NCBI GenBank assembly: GCA_035578175.1 | Contig: JAQMRL010000003.1 | Coordinates: forward strand, 96,579,969 to 96,643,968 | Length of the DNA: 64,000 nucleotides | DNA from: Catonia carolina | Taxonomy: Eukaryota; Arthropoda; Insecta; Hemiptera; Achilidae | Direction of reading: 5' to 3' | Shown here: piece by piece, positions 24,371 to 36,801 of the stretch | Layout: every line of letters begins with the position of its first letter | How positions within the stretch are numbered: position 1 is the stretch's first letter | Notes under the pieces: generated by a model | The model's input: only the letters and a program-made list of their open reading frames with translations | Databases searched by the model: none | What the model was told of the DNA's origin: nothing | Translations under genes and position numbers: made by a program

Positions 24371-24811
24371 ATTTTGAAAAAAATTTATTGATAAGAAAAT
24401 CATCTTTTTTTAACATCATTTTTGGTCTTTTAGGAAGATAGTTCATTTATCTAACCAGTAATATACTGTGACAATATTAAAGAAGATCATGTTCGCGAAA
24501 ATTCTAGTAAAATGGTAATTCATTCATAAAAATAGTAAAGAGAGGATAATAGAATGAAAAAGTGACAATGGGGTGGCTATAAAGGGCTGCCTATTCATGA
24601 AAGTTGTATGAAAGGACTGCGCTATTGTGTCTATTGTTGTACAACTATTTATGAAAAGGTCGGCCTGTAACAACTTGTATTCTATTTACAATAAGATCTA
24701 TTGTTGACTTGTTTACAATAGATTTTTCTAGCACTCATTTATAAAGGTTTTTTTTGTACTTTATTATTTGTATCGAAGTTTGTGTTTTTCGGGAAGATTC
24801 TTTTTGATTCA

Positions 24812-24843
24812 TTATATAAAGAGACCCCCGAGCGCGGTCAGTG
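24812..24843 (+). promoter_or_regulatory. Core promoter of the solo LTR
   Basis: TTATATAAAGAGACC provides a TATA box; TCAGTG at 24838-24843 fits an arthropod initiator with the A about 27 bp downstream of the TATA start. This places U3/R at about 24840. Confidence 0.6.
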
Positions 24844-24911
24844 AGTTAGTATTCGTTTGATCTTTGACGAGTAACTGTCGGGCGTTATATCAGGTATTGT
24901 TATACAGTCTT

Positions 24912-25080
<169 letters not shown>

Positions 25081-25391
25081 TGTGTGTATCGTGTAAAGTT
25101 ATTGTGTATCTGTATTAAATTCAGTTTTGTGTATTAAATTTTCATTTTGTATGTGTATTCTATAAAATTTATTGTAAGTAGTGCTAAGTAAATTATTAAG
25201 TTATTGATTGTTTATTATTTATTTTAAGTAAATTATTAAGTCATTTATTGTATTACTTCATGATAATTAGTTTAATTATTTATTTTGTAAATCTTTTAGT
25301 GTAATAAATATTGGTAATTGTAAACTTTAGTGAATTAATTATTTAATTACCTAGATCCCGAAACGGACCTTAGTGATAAGTGTCACAATAC

Positions 25392-27051
25392 ATTCTATTA
25401 AACTTATTTTTAGAGTACATATCAAAAATGTAGTACCAGATTTTGAAGTGGATGTCGCAAAAAAATGGGAGTGGTATTTTAAATACATAGGTCATTCATT
25501 TAATTATCATCATAGTGATTCGAAACTACGTATATCTTCCAGACAAGTAATACTAAAATGCAACCTCATTTTGTATATTAACAATTCATGAATATAACAA
25601 AACAATTCTGATTAACAAGTTAATATTTTATGAACGAACACTACTACAATATCACTTATTTATGATAATTTTATTGATAATATAAAACCAAAAAATAAGT
25701 ACGGAAAGAGAAGAGTTGATTTGAAAACTAAAAATTGGACACACCTACATTTTGTGTATACTAATTTAAAATTCACTCCTACATTCATGTATTTTATTAA
25801 TGAATTATTTATCAGGTAACATTTATATTATTATTACTTAATAAACAGAATATAACCATTCACATTGCCCCATCCCTTTAAAAAAATTAAAAATCTTAAT
25901 ACGCATGCTTAAAATTTTTAATTAAACATACGTTCCATCAATATCTATTTGGTTAAATTTAATTTAATATAATCATGTTAAATGTTTATTAAAAATTTAT
26001 TTAATTTTACATTAGTCATTCAGCTAAGTCTCCACAGGAAGGCACCTAACTGGTCTAACATGTAACTACATGTTTTCCCACGAAGATTGTCTGCTGTTTA
26101 CAACAGCACTCGAGTCTGTTTCACCCGCTGTGCTAATCCTAATTTATTTTCTTTCGTGGAACATAACGAGTGTATATTTAATTTATTTAAAACTAATTTT
26201 TTATTGTGTATTGTTTGCTATTATTTAACTTTAATAAATATGGTTACATTATTTAAGAATTCATTTTGTTATTACATAAATATATTTACAAGGATACAGG
26301 TTTTCTTTTCCCAGTCTACACCCAGTGGGATTGATTCCGGACAATCGTTTTTTAATATGGAGATCTCCTCATACAGATTTGCCAGCACCCATAGTTCTTA
26401 TTTCCAAATTTTCGATTTACACAAAAAATAAATAATAATATTTTTTCTTATAACCAGGTTCTTAAAAAAGTTACCGCTCCTACGCTATGCTTAACAACTT
26501 TATGGCCACCGTAAAAGCTAAACACCGCTGTTCTCTGGAAGTTTCTATCGTTTTGGATAAAATGATAACTATTTATTTGAGAAATCTGGGAATCGGTTCG
26601 CTGACCCATTCGGAGATTCGGGGTATTATACATATTTTGATGTAAGAAACAAAAATCTTCCTACTGAATTTGTATTTCAAAGCCTTTTTTGTCTTTGATT
26701 TTGATTACGATACACTGAGCTTATACAATTTCCATATAAGATATTTTATTTAACGGGCGGTGGGAAATTTTACTGTTATGAGAAGAGATACTTTGTGATA
26801 CATTCGTGGAATTATGGGTGTTGTCCCTTATCCGGACCAAAGAGGAGTCTATTCCATTTTCGCTTTAAATGTTGCACAGTTGGGAAGTGCCCTGCAGGTC
26901 ACGGGCTAGGTAAACAACATTTTATCGGTTTGGCAACCTCTCTCTCAGAATCTACATCAAAAACTCGAACAGGAAATTAGTTTTTATTTTGATAACGCTT
27001 TTTTTTATTTAATCTAATTTTTCAAATTTTTGCATTGTGATTGGAACCAGT
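25392..27051. other. Unassigned stretch
   Basis: No gene is supported. The 114-residue frame at 26087-26431 and the frame at 26795-26980 have a slightly more mixed composition than background but no recognised domain, no splice context I would trust and no homologous segment in the window. Confidence 0.35.
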
Positions 27052-27285
27052 GTTGTTTAGGCCATGAGGCAAAAGGTGGGTTTGAACCACTAGATACTTT
27101 ACAAAGTAAAACGAGGATTGAGGTGGTTTACAAAATTGCTCCCTTACTGATCGGAAAAGCATGCTTATCAGCGCGCAAGGCCATCTGATAAACATTTGCT
27201 TGCCACCCTGCAAATGACACCTTCACATCATTAACCACATGGTCTGGCTTTATAATGAAATCCATCACTCTCAACAGTTTTGTCA
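27052..27285 (-). repeat. Rep-A interspersed repeat, copy 7 (5'-truncated)
   Basis: Covers only the 3' ~230 bp of the family in sense (minus strand): from the ATTTCATTATAAAGCCAGAC region to CTCATGGCCTAAACAAC. The loss of the 5' part is the usual pattern of incomplete reverse transcription. Confidence 0.78.
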
Positions 27286-27489
27286 GATCTTTTTATTGGG
27301 ATTTGATTTTCCGTATAAAATTATATTTTGTCCGAAATAAACCAACCCACATTTTAACTGCCCTGTTTAATTTCTTCTTTTATATATTTAAATAGTTGCA
27401 TAATATTTCATCGGTTTCATATCATGGGCTTCGTTAATCATTCACAGGTACTTTGATTGAAACGCTGTATTATTTGTATGCTGAAAAAA

Positions 27490-27720
27490 TTACCTGTACC
27501 CAAAGATCTTCTTCTTCACTTCAAGGACTAGGTTTAATGTACCTGTTCCGGTACCCGTCTCTTCCTCGGTCTTCCCACATCTCTCGTACCAATTGGTCTG
27601 TAACTTGTATCCTCTACTGACATACTCCCATATGGCAGTCTGTTCAAGTGACTGCACCATTTTTTCGATTCTGCAAGATCTTATCACGTAGTGGTGAAAT
27701 CCCATAGATCCAAACCATAA
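27490..27720 (-). pseudogene. LINE relic, extreme C-terminus
   Basis: On the minus strand YRPIGTRDVGRPRKRRVPEQ can be read (about 27600-27530), after a frameshift from an upstream segment. It is the ...Y-P-G-RD(I/V)GRPRKRW terminus shared by the lineage represented at 38740-39075 and 47180-48905. Stops follow and the remainder is decayed. Only the tail of the protein is left. Confidence 0.5.
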
Positions 27721-28681
27721 TTTAATACTTAATAATTTTTAAAATATTGTGTATTTTAATCTTCAAAATCTTGGTGAAAATTCCCCTTGATTTTATTATT
27801 ATCTTTTCCTACAGTTTAGTTTTTAAAAAATCTTGATTATTTACCTTGATGAAAAATAACTGAAATTCTTATGAGTGCAATTATTAAATACAGCATATAA
27901 CTTTAAATTAATTTTCAACTTCAACAATAAAATTAAAACAATAAAAACTACGATAAAATGTGAACGAAGTTAGTTTTGTAATTGACTCACGAACAAAAAT
28001 AGAATTTAACTTGAAGGTGGTAGATAAATAGTACTTGTTAATAATAACAGCAAACCATACCGTGTTAACCTGTGTGAAAGGAAACACTAAAACACGTGTT
28101 ATGGTATAAAACAAGTTTATAACTTATAAATCACAAGTTTCTAGTAATTGGTTTTATTTTTATCGGTTTTACTGTACAGAAATGGTCCTATATAAATAAG
28201 CTGAAACTGTAAAAGGTGATTTACCTTTAAAAATCTATTGATTCAGCTACGTTTATTATTATTAGTATTATTTCTATGTATAGCCTATACGAGTATATTA
28301 TCATATTCGTTACTGCAATGATTTGCAATTCTTAACGGCAGTATAATGTACCTTACATTTAAACCGGTCTCCGTTCATTTCAAACAAGAAAGCCGACACA
28401 TACGTTTGAATCCATTATCTATAAATTCCTTATTGATATTTCTACGAATTTATAATAATGTTAAAATCGACTAATGCTTGAACAACCTCAAGTTTTTTTT
28501 TTTAAATGATATGATGCTGTTTGGTAACTATTCCGCTTTCAGTTTCTTTCGGTTGTCATTTAAAATAATTTATTTTTTGTTTACTTAAAATTTTTAGAAA
28601 TGGTTACGAGAAATAAACTAAAAACAAATTAGTTTGTTCTTCTGTATTCCTAATTTATCCACTGGTTAATTAAAACCATCG
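27721..28681. other. AT-rich stretch, nothing recognised
   Basis: No supported feature. Confidence 0.4.
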
Positions 28682-29075
28682 CCCATAACCGGCAGGTGCA
28701 GGGTTAAATTATTTGCACTCGATCTGCTAGTTCCAGGGCTACAAAAAATAGTTCTGTTTCCTATCACGTGGTCAGTCAATGATAGGACTGAACTATTTAA
28801 GAATAGAAGAGGTAGAGGTGTAAAAGATACTAATCAGAGTTATCTCCTCTGAAAGTAATGTATTTCATTATACAGCCAGAACCTGTGATGAATGAAGTGA
28901 AGGTGTCATTTGCAGGGTGCAGAGTAGATGCTTTTCAGAGGGCTTGGCATGCTGATAAGCATAGGCTACTTTTGTACTCAGTGAGGAAGTATACCACCTG
29001 TCTCCACGTTTAATCAGTGAAACCTCTAGAGATTCAAACCAGCCTTTCGGCTGTCGATCTAAACAACAACAATTA
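28682..29075 (+). repeat. Rep-A interspersed repeat, copy 8
   Basis: Full-length plus-strand copy from CCCATAACCGGCAGGTGCAG to CGATCTAAACAACAACAATT; the trailing AAC units are clear here. It lies in the same orientation as copy 9, only ~115 bp away. Confidence 0.85.
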
Positions 29076-29189
29076 TAACCACTCAAATACTAAAAAAAGA
29101 ATATTTCAAAATTTTTCTTCAAGCTTGAAAGATTAATTAATTATGTATTTAAATATATTTTTTATCTGTTCCTTTAGTAAGTAACAATG

Positions 29190-29575
29190 TCCATAACAGG
29201 CAGGTGGAATGTTAAATTATTTGTCCTCAGTCTGATAGTTCCACAGCTAAAAAAAATAGTTCTGTTTCTTATCATATGGTCAGCCAATCATATGGTTGAA
29301 TTATTTAAGAACAGAAGAGATAGAAGTGTAAAAGATACTTTAAAGTTAGCTACTCTGAGAGTAATGAATTTCATTATACAGCTAGACCCTGGGGTTAATG
29401 ACATGAAGATATGATTTGCACGGTGGAAAGAAGATGCTTTTCGGGTGGCCTGGCATGTTGATAAGTATACCACTCAGTGAGTAAGGGAATGGTAAACCAC
29501 CTCACTCCTCGTTTTACATAAAACCTCTAGAGATTCAAACTAGCCTTCCGCCTGATGACCTATACAACACAACAA
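29190..29575 (+). repeat. Rep-A interspersed repeat, copy 9
   Basis: Full-length plus-strand copy from TCCATAACAGGCAGGTGGAA to GATGACCTATACAACACAAC. The MNFIIQLDP frame start is retained but is soon interrupted. Confidence 0.84.
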
Positions 29576-29807
29576 CAGTAAAACGTACAAATTTTTCTGA
29601 ATCATGTGATGAGAATGAACGTATGACATAAAGAATTGCTTCAACGATACGAAGCTTATAGATAAGAGTAGCTAGAAAGCATGTAAGACAGTTTCAGTGG
29701 CTGAAAGTAATGTAATATGGGTGGTGAGTAATAATGTATTTTTATGTTAAATTTTTGCACCGTTTCCTCTTTAAATCTCTTTTATTTAATTCCAGTAAGC
29801 TAATCTA

Positions 29808-30480
29808 CAGTAAAATCCAATTAATACGCTCTCATTTAATGTGATTTCCCGTTTTATACGCGTTTTTTATTAATCCTTATAGTAGTAAGAAAAATGTATG
29901 ACGCACCCTTTTAATACGTTCCTATTCCCGCTTATTACGCTGTGTTTCTGCTCAATAAAATCGAAAGAATAATATTTTATATATCATTTTCAGTACAAAA
30001 ACGGGTATAGAAAGAAATAAGGGTCACAGCATTTTTCTCAACAAAAAATATAACCAACATTTCAACGACTAAACAAAAATAGACACCACCATATCAACGT
30101 CTACTATTCTTACAACCGTGTGATAATTTTAAAATTCATTTGCTATTTAATGCAATTTCTGCATGTAGACATTTCCCAATGAATGGAACGCTTTTACTAG
30201 AAAATAAACACTGAAAATTGAAAGAGAACTGCAGATTACTGATTTCACTAGTTCCACTGGTTGGATTAATCGATTTAAAAACAAGTCACGGAATTTTTTA
30301 TTATTAGATGTGGAAAAGCAGGGTCATTCAATGAGGACGACACTAAATCGTAGAAAAAATAATATTTTGGCTCGCTGCTAAAGAATTACCAAGGGACGTT
30401 TTTAATTCAGGTTCAAAAAGGTTTTTTTTAGCAGTGCTACTCAGCAGCGTTGGTGAGTAAGAACTCTAACTGAAATTATG
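29808..30480 (+). pseudogene. pogo/Tigger-like DNA transposon relic (5' part)
   Basis: After a TA dinucleotide (29806-29807) the sequence opens CAGTAAAATCCAATTAATAC, followed by GCTCTCATTTAATG and TTATTACGC words. This is the style of pogo/Tigger (Tc1-mariner superfamily) ends. At about 30238-30330 the plus strand reads DFTSSTGWINRFKNKS, which matches the F-AS-GWL-RFK block of the CENP-B/Tc5-type DNA-binding domain in such transposases; more decayed residues (EKQGHSMRTTLNRR) follow. No DDE catalytic domain was found and no matching right end was assigned. A different pogo-style end, CGAATACAGAGAGTTGACTG, occurs near 32131-32152. Confidence 0.62.
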
Positions 30481-30759
30481 TAAGTGCTTTATATACAAGT
30501 GTGACTAAGTCGTAACCTATTTTGTACAGAAATCAACGTACCTACTTTAAATAGACTTATGTAAATTAATATTATATAATAATTATGTTAATAATTATAA
30601 TAGCAAATCAAAACAAAGTGCTATTTTATTTATCAAACATTATATTTTTATATGGATTTAGATTTTTTGTTTAGATAAATATGGTAATATTTAATTATAC
30701 AATTCAATTACTTCAGAAGAATTTACTGTAACCAATTATATACCAGTAGTAGCTAAATG

Positions 30760-30760
<1 letters not shown>

Positions 30761-30807
<47 letters not shown>
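30761..30807 (+). repeat. (TTA)n microsatellite
   Basis: About 15 perfect TTA units. Confidence 0.95.
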
Positions 30808-31559
30808 TCTCTACAAAAAACAGTAAATATAATCTTACATAAGTATACGATTTATAAAAAAACCTTGAAGGTATAATTAGAGAATTAGATCTGTACGATG
30901 TAGTCACTATACAATTATTTAACTTTTACACTAATGTTATTTAGTAGCTATCAAAAAAAGCTATTACATTAAAATTCTACGGTAAACTTTACTAATTTTT
31001 TCATGGATTTTTATCTAATATATTTTCTTATGGTTAATATTCTGATTAGTTTTTATACTGGATTTCTAATTTAAGTTTAATATTTCTCTAAGCCTTATAA
31101 AGTAATACTTTTAAAAAAAGTTGAACGCTGCTGGACGCCATGAAAAGAAGATTCAAGCTTCTGAAATGTGTTAGTAACGAATTATTATTAGAATCATTTT
31201 GAATTGATAGTAGCCTATAACTATTTAAGTGATTTTTGGCAGAATTGGTTGTTGGTTTGAGCTGTTTTGACAATTCAACTATTGAAGTTGGAGAAATTCG
31301 TGGACATGTAATTATACGAGGAGAAGTAAAGATTCCTTCGCGGTTCACGATGAGGTTGATACATTCGTGAACCTAATAGAAGAAGGATATCCTGGCTCGG
31401 TAAACTGAGAAGGTGGTTTGTTTTTATCCCGGTGGAAATGTTCCTTGTAGCAGTAAATAAAGTGTACATCACAATTATCCGTATCAATGTCCGTATCAGA
31501 TAGGGCAACTGAAGATAAACTTTATTAAAATAAAAGATCATAAGGTAAATTCTTGCATT
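30808..31559. other. Unassigned stretch
   Basis: No supported gene; the two overlapping minus-strand frames at 31088-31541 have no recognised domain. Confidence 0.35.
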
Positions 31560-31740
31560 ATTTCTTTATTGTTATTTTGTTATAAACTGATACATTATAA
31601 TCTGTTCATTTTCTTTGAACATTAACTAATATGGCAAAGAAAGTGAAAAACTAAAGGAAGGTAAATATCCATAAATCTTAACCTCTGTGATATTTACGAA
31701 GTAAATGAAAATAATTAATATACGAAACGAACATGGAAAT
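31560..31740 (+). repeat. Rep-F degenerate repeat, copy 2
   Basis: Shares TTATAATCTGTTCATTT, GCAAAGAAAGTGAAAAACTA, AAAGGAAGGTAAATATCCAT and CCTCTGTGATATTTACGAAG with copy 1 at 21900. Confidence 0.45.
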
Positions 31741-32261
31741 CTTACGGAGAATAAATAAAGACCCAGAGGTAATTAAATAAGTCTCCGGAAGAAGTGTCTA
31801 TGTTACAAAATTTTGAAAACGCGGTTTTCGCCGGATTTTATGGTCTATGTAATTACTCTGACTAAAAACTTATAACAGTTTTAGTTCTGTAAGCTATCAA
31901 CAGACGTCAGTATAACCAAAATTTGAGAAAATTTTAGAGGAAGAACAGCCTATGTTGGAGAGATTTCATCACTCTATCATATATATGGCCAGCAGTGTCT
32001 AGTCCAGTTGTTTTTCATCTTTATCCTACATTTAACCATCGTTTTCCAAATTCTTTTTCATTTGGAACAAACCGCGAATATTGAATTTGGCTCACCGCTG
32101 ACCCTGAAAACGGTACTAACAAAAACTGGAACCGCGAATACAGAGAGTTGACTGTATTATAGTAGCCTATATCATTCACTGTTTCTTTTTATAGTTTTTT
32201 TTAAGAAAAAGATATGTTTTGTATTGTAAATATAAATAAAGTAATGTATACTAAAAAAAAG

Positions 32262-32525
32262 GAAATGCAATTTGAATTTCAGCAGACATGGCGCCTACTC
32301 TATCTTGTAGAGCACAAAAAATGTAGTAAATGATACGATTTTTATAAAAATCGTAGGACCCGGTTTTGAGAAAATCACAAAACAGTGAAAAACGACACGA
32401 ATAAATTACTACTTCGGGTTGACCGATTTCGATACAAATGTTTTCGTCAGGTCCTGAAGTCGTAGCTACCTAACTAAAGTACCGAGTTTCAACTTCGTAC
32501 GATGTTTTGTTCTTGAGATATTTTG

Positions 32526-32563
<38 letters not shown>

Positions 32564-32660
32564 TGGAAACGTGTACATCCGGTGAAAACTCGATTTCGAA
32601 ATATCGTCAAGAAAACAATATTTTCCTTCCTATATATTCATACATGCAAGAGAAGGTAAA
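32262..32660 (+). repeat. Rep-E repeat with internal (CA)n
   Basis: The order is AATTTCAGCAGACATGGCGC, CTATCTTGTAGAGCACAAAA, TTTTGAGAAAATCACAAAAC, GGTTGACCGATTTCGATACA, ACGATGTTTTGTTCTTGAGA, a (CA)n array (32529-32560), then CCGGTGAAAACTCGATTTCG and TTTCCTTCCTATATATTCAT. It closely matches the module at 40240-40860. The microsatellite sits at the same internal position in both, so it is part of the family. Confidence 0.75.
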
Positions 32661-32999
32661 AATTAAGTGATTTTATTATTCGTTAGATGGAATAAGGGCC
32701 TATGTTGAATAACGACAATTTCTTTTGCTTTGACTTAAACATGCTTTCCTGTGAAATTTAAAAAATGTAACATAGGCCCTTCTTCCGAGTTCTTATTCCA
32801 TTAACATTGTCAGTGTCACAAGCTTCAGTACCTCATGAACAATCAAAAAGATATAAAGTACTACAATGCATCCTGCCAGGAAATGTAGAAAGAAAAAGAG
32901 CTCCTGGGAGAAGAAGAATTTCCACGCTCGCTAGATTGAAAGTCTGATTTGTTTAGAGCTCCACGGCGTTGTTCTGGATAGCAACCTTCAAGGTCAGAA

Positions 33000-33440
33000 T
33001 AACCACGCTAACATCAGAAGCGGATAGTCACGCTAAAACGAAAAATATCATTCGAAAGAATGTTGCGCTAAATTTTTAGTACAATATCTACAAGGTACTT
33101 AGGCGAAAAATTAAATGGTTTCAACGTTTAATTTTGAGTTGAACTGGTGCCTAATAAATCGATTTCTATGTCTGTATAGTCTATCCAAAGATTTAACTCT
33201 GAAAACTGAAATTTTCGACACTGGATGTTAACCGAAGAAGAAAATTTGTTGCAGACGAAAATTTCCATCATATTCAAATTAGGAGACATAATATCGACCG
33301 GTTAACCTAAACCTAAATTTCCCTGCGTTTACGACTTAATTTATAACTTTCTAAAATTATAGCGAAGACTTCGATGAGTGTTTCATCAAAATCGATCAGA
33401 TAGTTTTTCAGATTTATTGAGAACACAAAAACAGAACTAT
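33000..33440 (+). repeat. Rep-F degenerate repeat, copy 3
   Basis: Contains ATGTTGCGCTAAATTTTTAG, ACAATATCTACAAGG, GTATAGTCTATCCAAAGATT and AAAACTGAAATTTTCG in the order seen in the other Rep-F copies. The following ~200 bp (TTCATCAAAATCGATCAGAT) may be more of the same element. Confidence 0.45.
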
Positions 33441-34863
33441 ACTTTTTATGTAATTGTAAGATTACTTTGCAATATCAACTTTACTTATTTTTACTTTCAG
33501 CCTTATCTAATCTAATAATGCATGATTAAGGTTAATGTATAACCATGATACTGCAGAAGAAAAATATTAATTTTGAACTTTGAAACACTTAAATTGTAGA
33601 TTTACTACTAATAGAAGATTAAATTTCTTCGGTATTCGATTAAATTAATATAATCAGTTTATGTATTAAAATAAAATACATTAGTTTTAATTAATTTTTC
33701 AAAATGAATCATAAAACGCATTAAATTTAAATAATTCTCGTTCGTACGTTAGAATCTGCAATGTTGGTAATGAATTTAAAACAAGCTTCGTAGAAGCACC
33801 GTCAGATAGCGTTAGATGTATTACAAGAGGAACTTGTTTTACTGAACAATAATAAACTTCCCTAACGTCGTTATAAAAATCATTGGATATTATTTTATCT
33901 TTTTTCTAAAGTTTTTTTTTTGAAAATAGCTGTGTAACTGCAGACCATAAATACGGTCACAACATTAAAAAGAAGTAAACATTTGTCCTGTGTATTATAC
34001 ATTCATAAAAAGAACATTGTTTTGTGTTTTATTACATTTTAATGCCCTGAAACCTTCTGATGAATATATTTTGATGTTATCTAACAATTCCATTAGAAAT
34101 ATTTTATCTTTAGTACATAGTTATTTCGTTTTGAGTGACAAATACAGTCACTACCTTAGTTTTTTTATGTATATAGGCGACATAAAATTTTCCTGGTGTA
34201 TCATTTAGTTATCTTTAATAGAAAATTATTTTATCGTTTTTTTAGCTTATTATAGAACTACTGAAACATAAAATTTGATTATCTTTAAAATTATATTGTA
34301 CCAGTTTTAATAAAACAGTGAGTATTATCATTCGGTATTAAATTACGAAATGGTTTTATTTAATTGTTATTTTGTTTTTATTGCTTCACCGTGTTGGATA
34401 CCAGTACGTAATTTGAATTTTTATTAATGGTAATTTAATACCGAATTAATTTTAACATTAAATATAAAATGTTTTAAAAGTAAAAAATTAACTGCAAAAT
34501 ATTTTGTTGTTATATGAAACCTGCAAAAATTCCATAGATTCTTTATTCGTTTACCGTTTGTAATAGGAGATTGAAATTTTATATTTTTTTACGTTGTACT
34601 AAAATAATTCATTAAAATTAAGAAATATTATTAAACAAACAGAAGGCTACAATAATTCTGATTTATTTAAAAACATAATATTTAATAACTTGTTCTCTAC
34701 GCGAAATTTAGCGTACTTATTTAAATAATTCGATTTCCGATCTTTATTACTGGTATCGTTAATAAACCACTAAACCACCTCATCAAATTTAACACATTTT
34801 TACCTAATAATTTAACGCTGCATGTTTACTAATAAATTATTTGAATTCTGCTTTCATGAATCA
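33441..34863. other. AT-rich stretch, nothing recognised
   Basis: No supported feature. Confidence 0.4.
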
Positions 34864-34965
34864 TCAGATTGGTCACTACCTTGTCAAAATTAATAATGAT
34901 CTAATTGGTCACTACTTTCTCATAATTTAATGATCAAATCGGCCACTACTTTGTCATGAATGAAA
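34864..34965 (+). repeat. Three-unit tandem repeat (~34 bp period)
   Basis: Units begin at 34864, 34900 and 34934 and share the core TTGGTCACTAC followed by a TTTGTCA/TTCTCA word and an AATTTAATGAT spacer. The third unit is shorter. Confidence 0.75.
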
Positions 34966-35222
34966 GACCCTTTGCCCAGAAGCGATTTAAACTTATTTTT
35001 TGAATAACTGGTAGCCCTGTACAAGTTTTGTATCAGAGGTTCCGTATGTGATTTAAATTTGTCGTAAATAATTTTGAAAAGTTTTATCGTGACCGTCATT
35101 ATATTTGTAATTTAACCTGCAGTAAGTCAAAAGTTTTTAACGTAAAAGGGACATTACATTATTGTTCGTAGAATTTTTTTATCGTTTTTATGTGTAGGTT
35201 CAGCATATTCCCTAAGCTGAAC
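34960..35222 (-). pseudogene. Jockey-type relic, ORF2 C-terminus
   Basis: The minus strand shows FSLGNMLNLHIKTIKKFYEQ (about 35215-35155), then FTLKTFDLLQVKL, then KLFKIIYDKFKSH (about 35085-35045). These align in order with IQLWGFAKPSRTKRTIK, YIKNFLMLHKDLQV and KQLYKTMYDKFELH of the relic at 15540-15860. The two are clearly one subfamily, and this copy is the more decayed, with stops and frame changes. No function remains. Confidence 0.62.
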
Positions 35223-35649
35223 TCAGTATGTCCAGTTCAGGCTCGTAGTTTTGATGGTTTGGTGGGGCGAGTCTACAGATTTTGTTTTGGTTTTATCTAC
35301 TACTGTTATGTGAATTATGAGTTCTGCTGAGCTACCAGGAATCGCGCAAAGACGACTGAAATGCCGATGGAGTAGAGACATGAAAAAATAACGCAACTCT
35401 AACATTTATTACGTGTACAAAAATATAAATTAAATTGAACACAATTACCGTGATCTGGGGAGCTCGTCAAAGCCATGGTGTCCTCCTCAAGGCCATAAAC
35501 GCAGCCAGTCTTTTATTTTTTATAAATTTAGTCGTAAATATTTTTCTTGGTTGTTTTTATACCGTTTCAAATAAATTAAGCAAAATAAGACTGTTATGCA
35601 CATTAAGGCTATTGAAAGGTGGTAGATGAAAACGAGCGACGTAAAAATT
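35223..35649. other. Unassigned stretch
   Basis: Short open frames on both strands (35223-35405 minus, 35435-35629 plus) show no recognised domain. Confidence 0.35.
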
Positions 35650-35765
35650 AAGACCGGTATCGAACCCGGGATCCCCTAGTACATTACTCTGGTATGAAAC
35701 TTTCATATATTGTTCAGAAGGGCTAAAGCTCCTTCATGCCCCTCATTGACTACGTTCCTAGTCAA
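35650..35765 (-). repeat. Probable tRNA-derived SINE fragment
   Basis: The minus strand carries GATCCCGGGTTCGATACCGG, a good B box in tRNA-like context. An upstream region with a degraded head begins near 35760. It is not clearly Rep-B, -C or -D. Confidence 0.5.
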
Positions 35766-36801
35766 GATAGTGCTTATAACTGTTGTTTAAATTAATAATT
35801 TATGTGAAATATTTAATTTAGAACGTCCGTCTACCAAGTGGGAGTTTTGTGTTAAAATATTGTGTAAACAAATTAATGTACGTCCATTTACAATCATTTA
35901 TATTTTTTCAATTTTTCTTTAGTTTTTTTAGAGATTTTTTTATTTTAAAAATGTCATTGTTTCCAACCCTAGCGTAGTTTTTTAATTTATTGGTACTATA
36001 TTAAAAGAAAAAGAAGAGAACACCTACCCTAGGACATGGCTTTTAACATAGTAAGGTAGATCAATTTTCTCCACCTCGTACTTTGAAATTGTTGTAAATA
36101 AATTTATAATTTTTGGAAAGAATGTATATGAGTTACAACTGTGAAAAAATATAGAAATAAAGTTTATTATTATAATCATTAATTACTTGTAAAAATAAAG
36201 CTGAGTATGGTATACATTATATAAGTTTTGAAATATTGATAATGTGTGAATATTTTTCGAGAGTCGTTGAATATAAAATCGATTACAGTTTGAGAGAAAA
36301 TGTATTTATTTATTATTTTATAAGTTCACTTTTGAATATTGGAATCTGACTTAACGACGCACAGTAGATCCGTTCTTTTATCCGGATCTCGAAGTACGCG
36401 TGCACCCATTCTCCTGTCACCTTTAACACAGGAATACATAGACGCAATCACAAATACACTCTCGCTGTTCAATATAAGTCGATTATTTATTAGTGAAGAG
36501 GCTTAAAGACATAATTTCCCAGCTTTAAGGTTTCTAAGCCAACCATTATTCAGGGTGCTGGGATCTCCCTCTAATGATCCTTCTTTATGAGATTTCCACG
36601 CAAACCACTATTTAAATTACTGAAATAAATTTTTTTAAATCTCGTAAGATACTTTTTTTGTTAGATCCGTGGTGATATAAATATTGTTATGATATAGATG
36701 ATAATAGTTCACAAAGATTGTTTTATTACACTTAAAAAACTTAATTATGTATAAAGTCTTTTATACATCTGTGCTCATATTTACGTTAATATTTTATTAT
36801 A
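35766..36801. other. Unassigned stretch
   Basis: No supported gene or known repeat family. Confidence 0.35.

Noticed and set aside
26087..26431. 114-residue plus-strand frame as a host exon
   Set aside because: No domain, no clear splice sites, composition close to background.
28868..29086. Antisense open frame over Rep-A copy 8
   Set aside because: Opposite to the inferred sense strand and not preserved in other copies.
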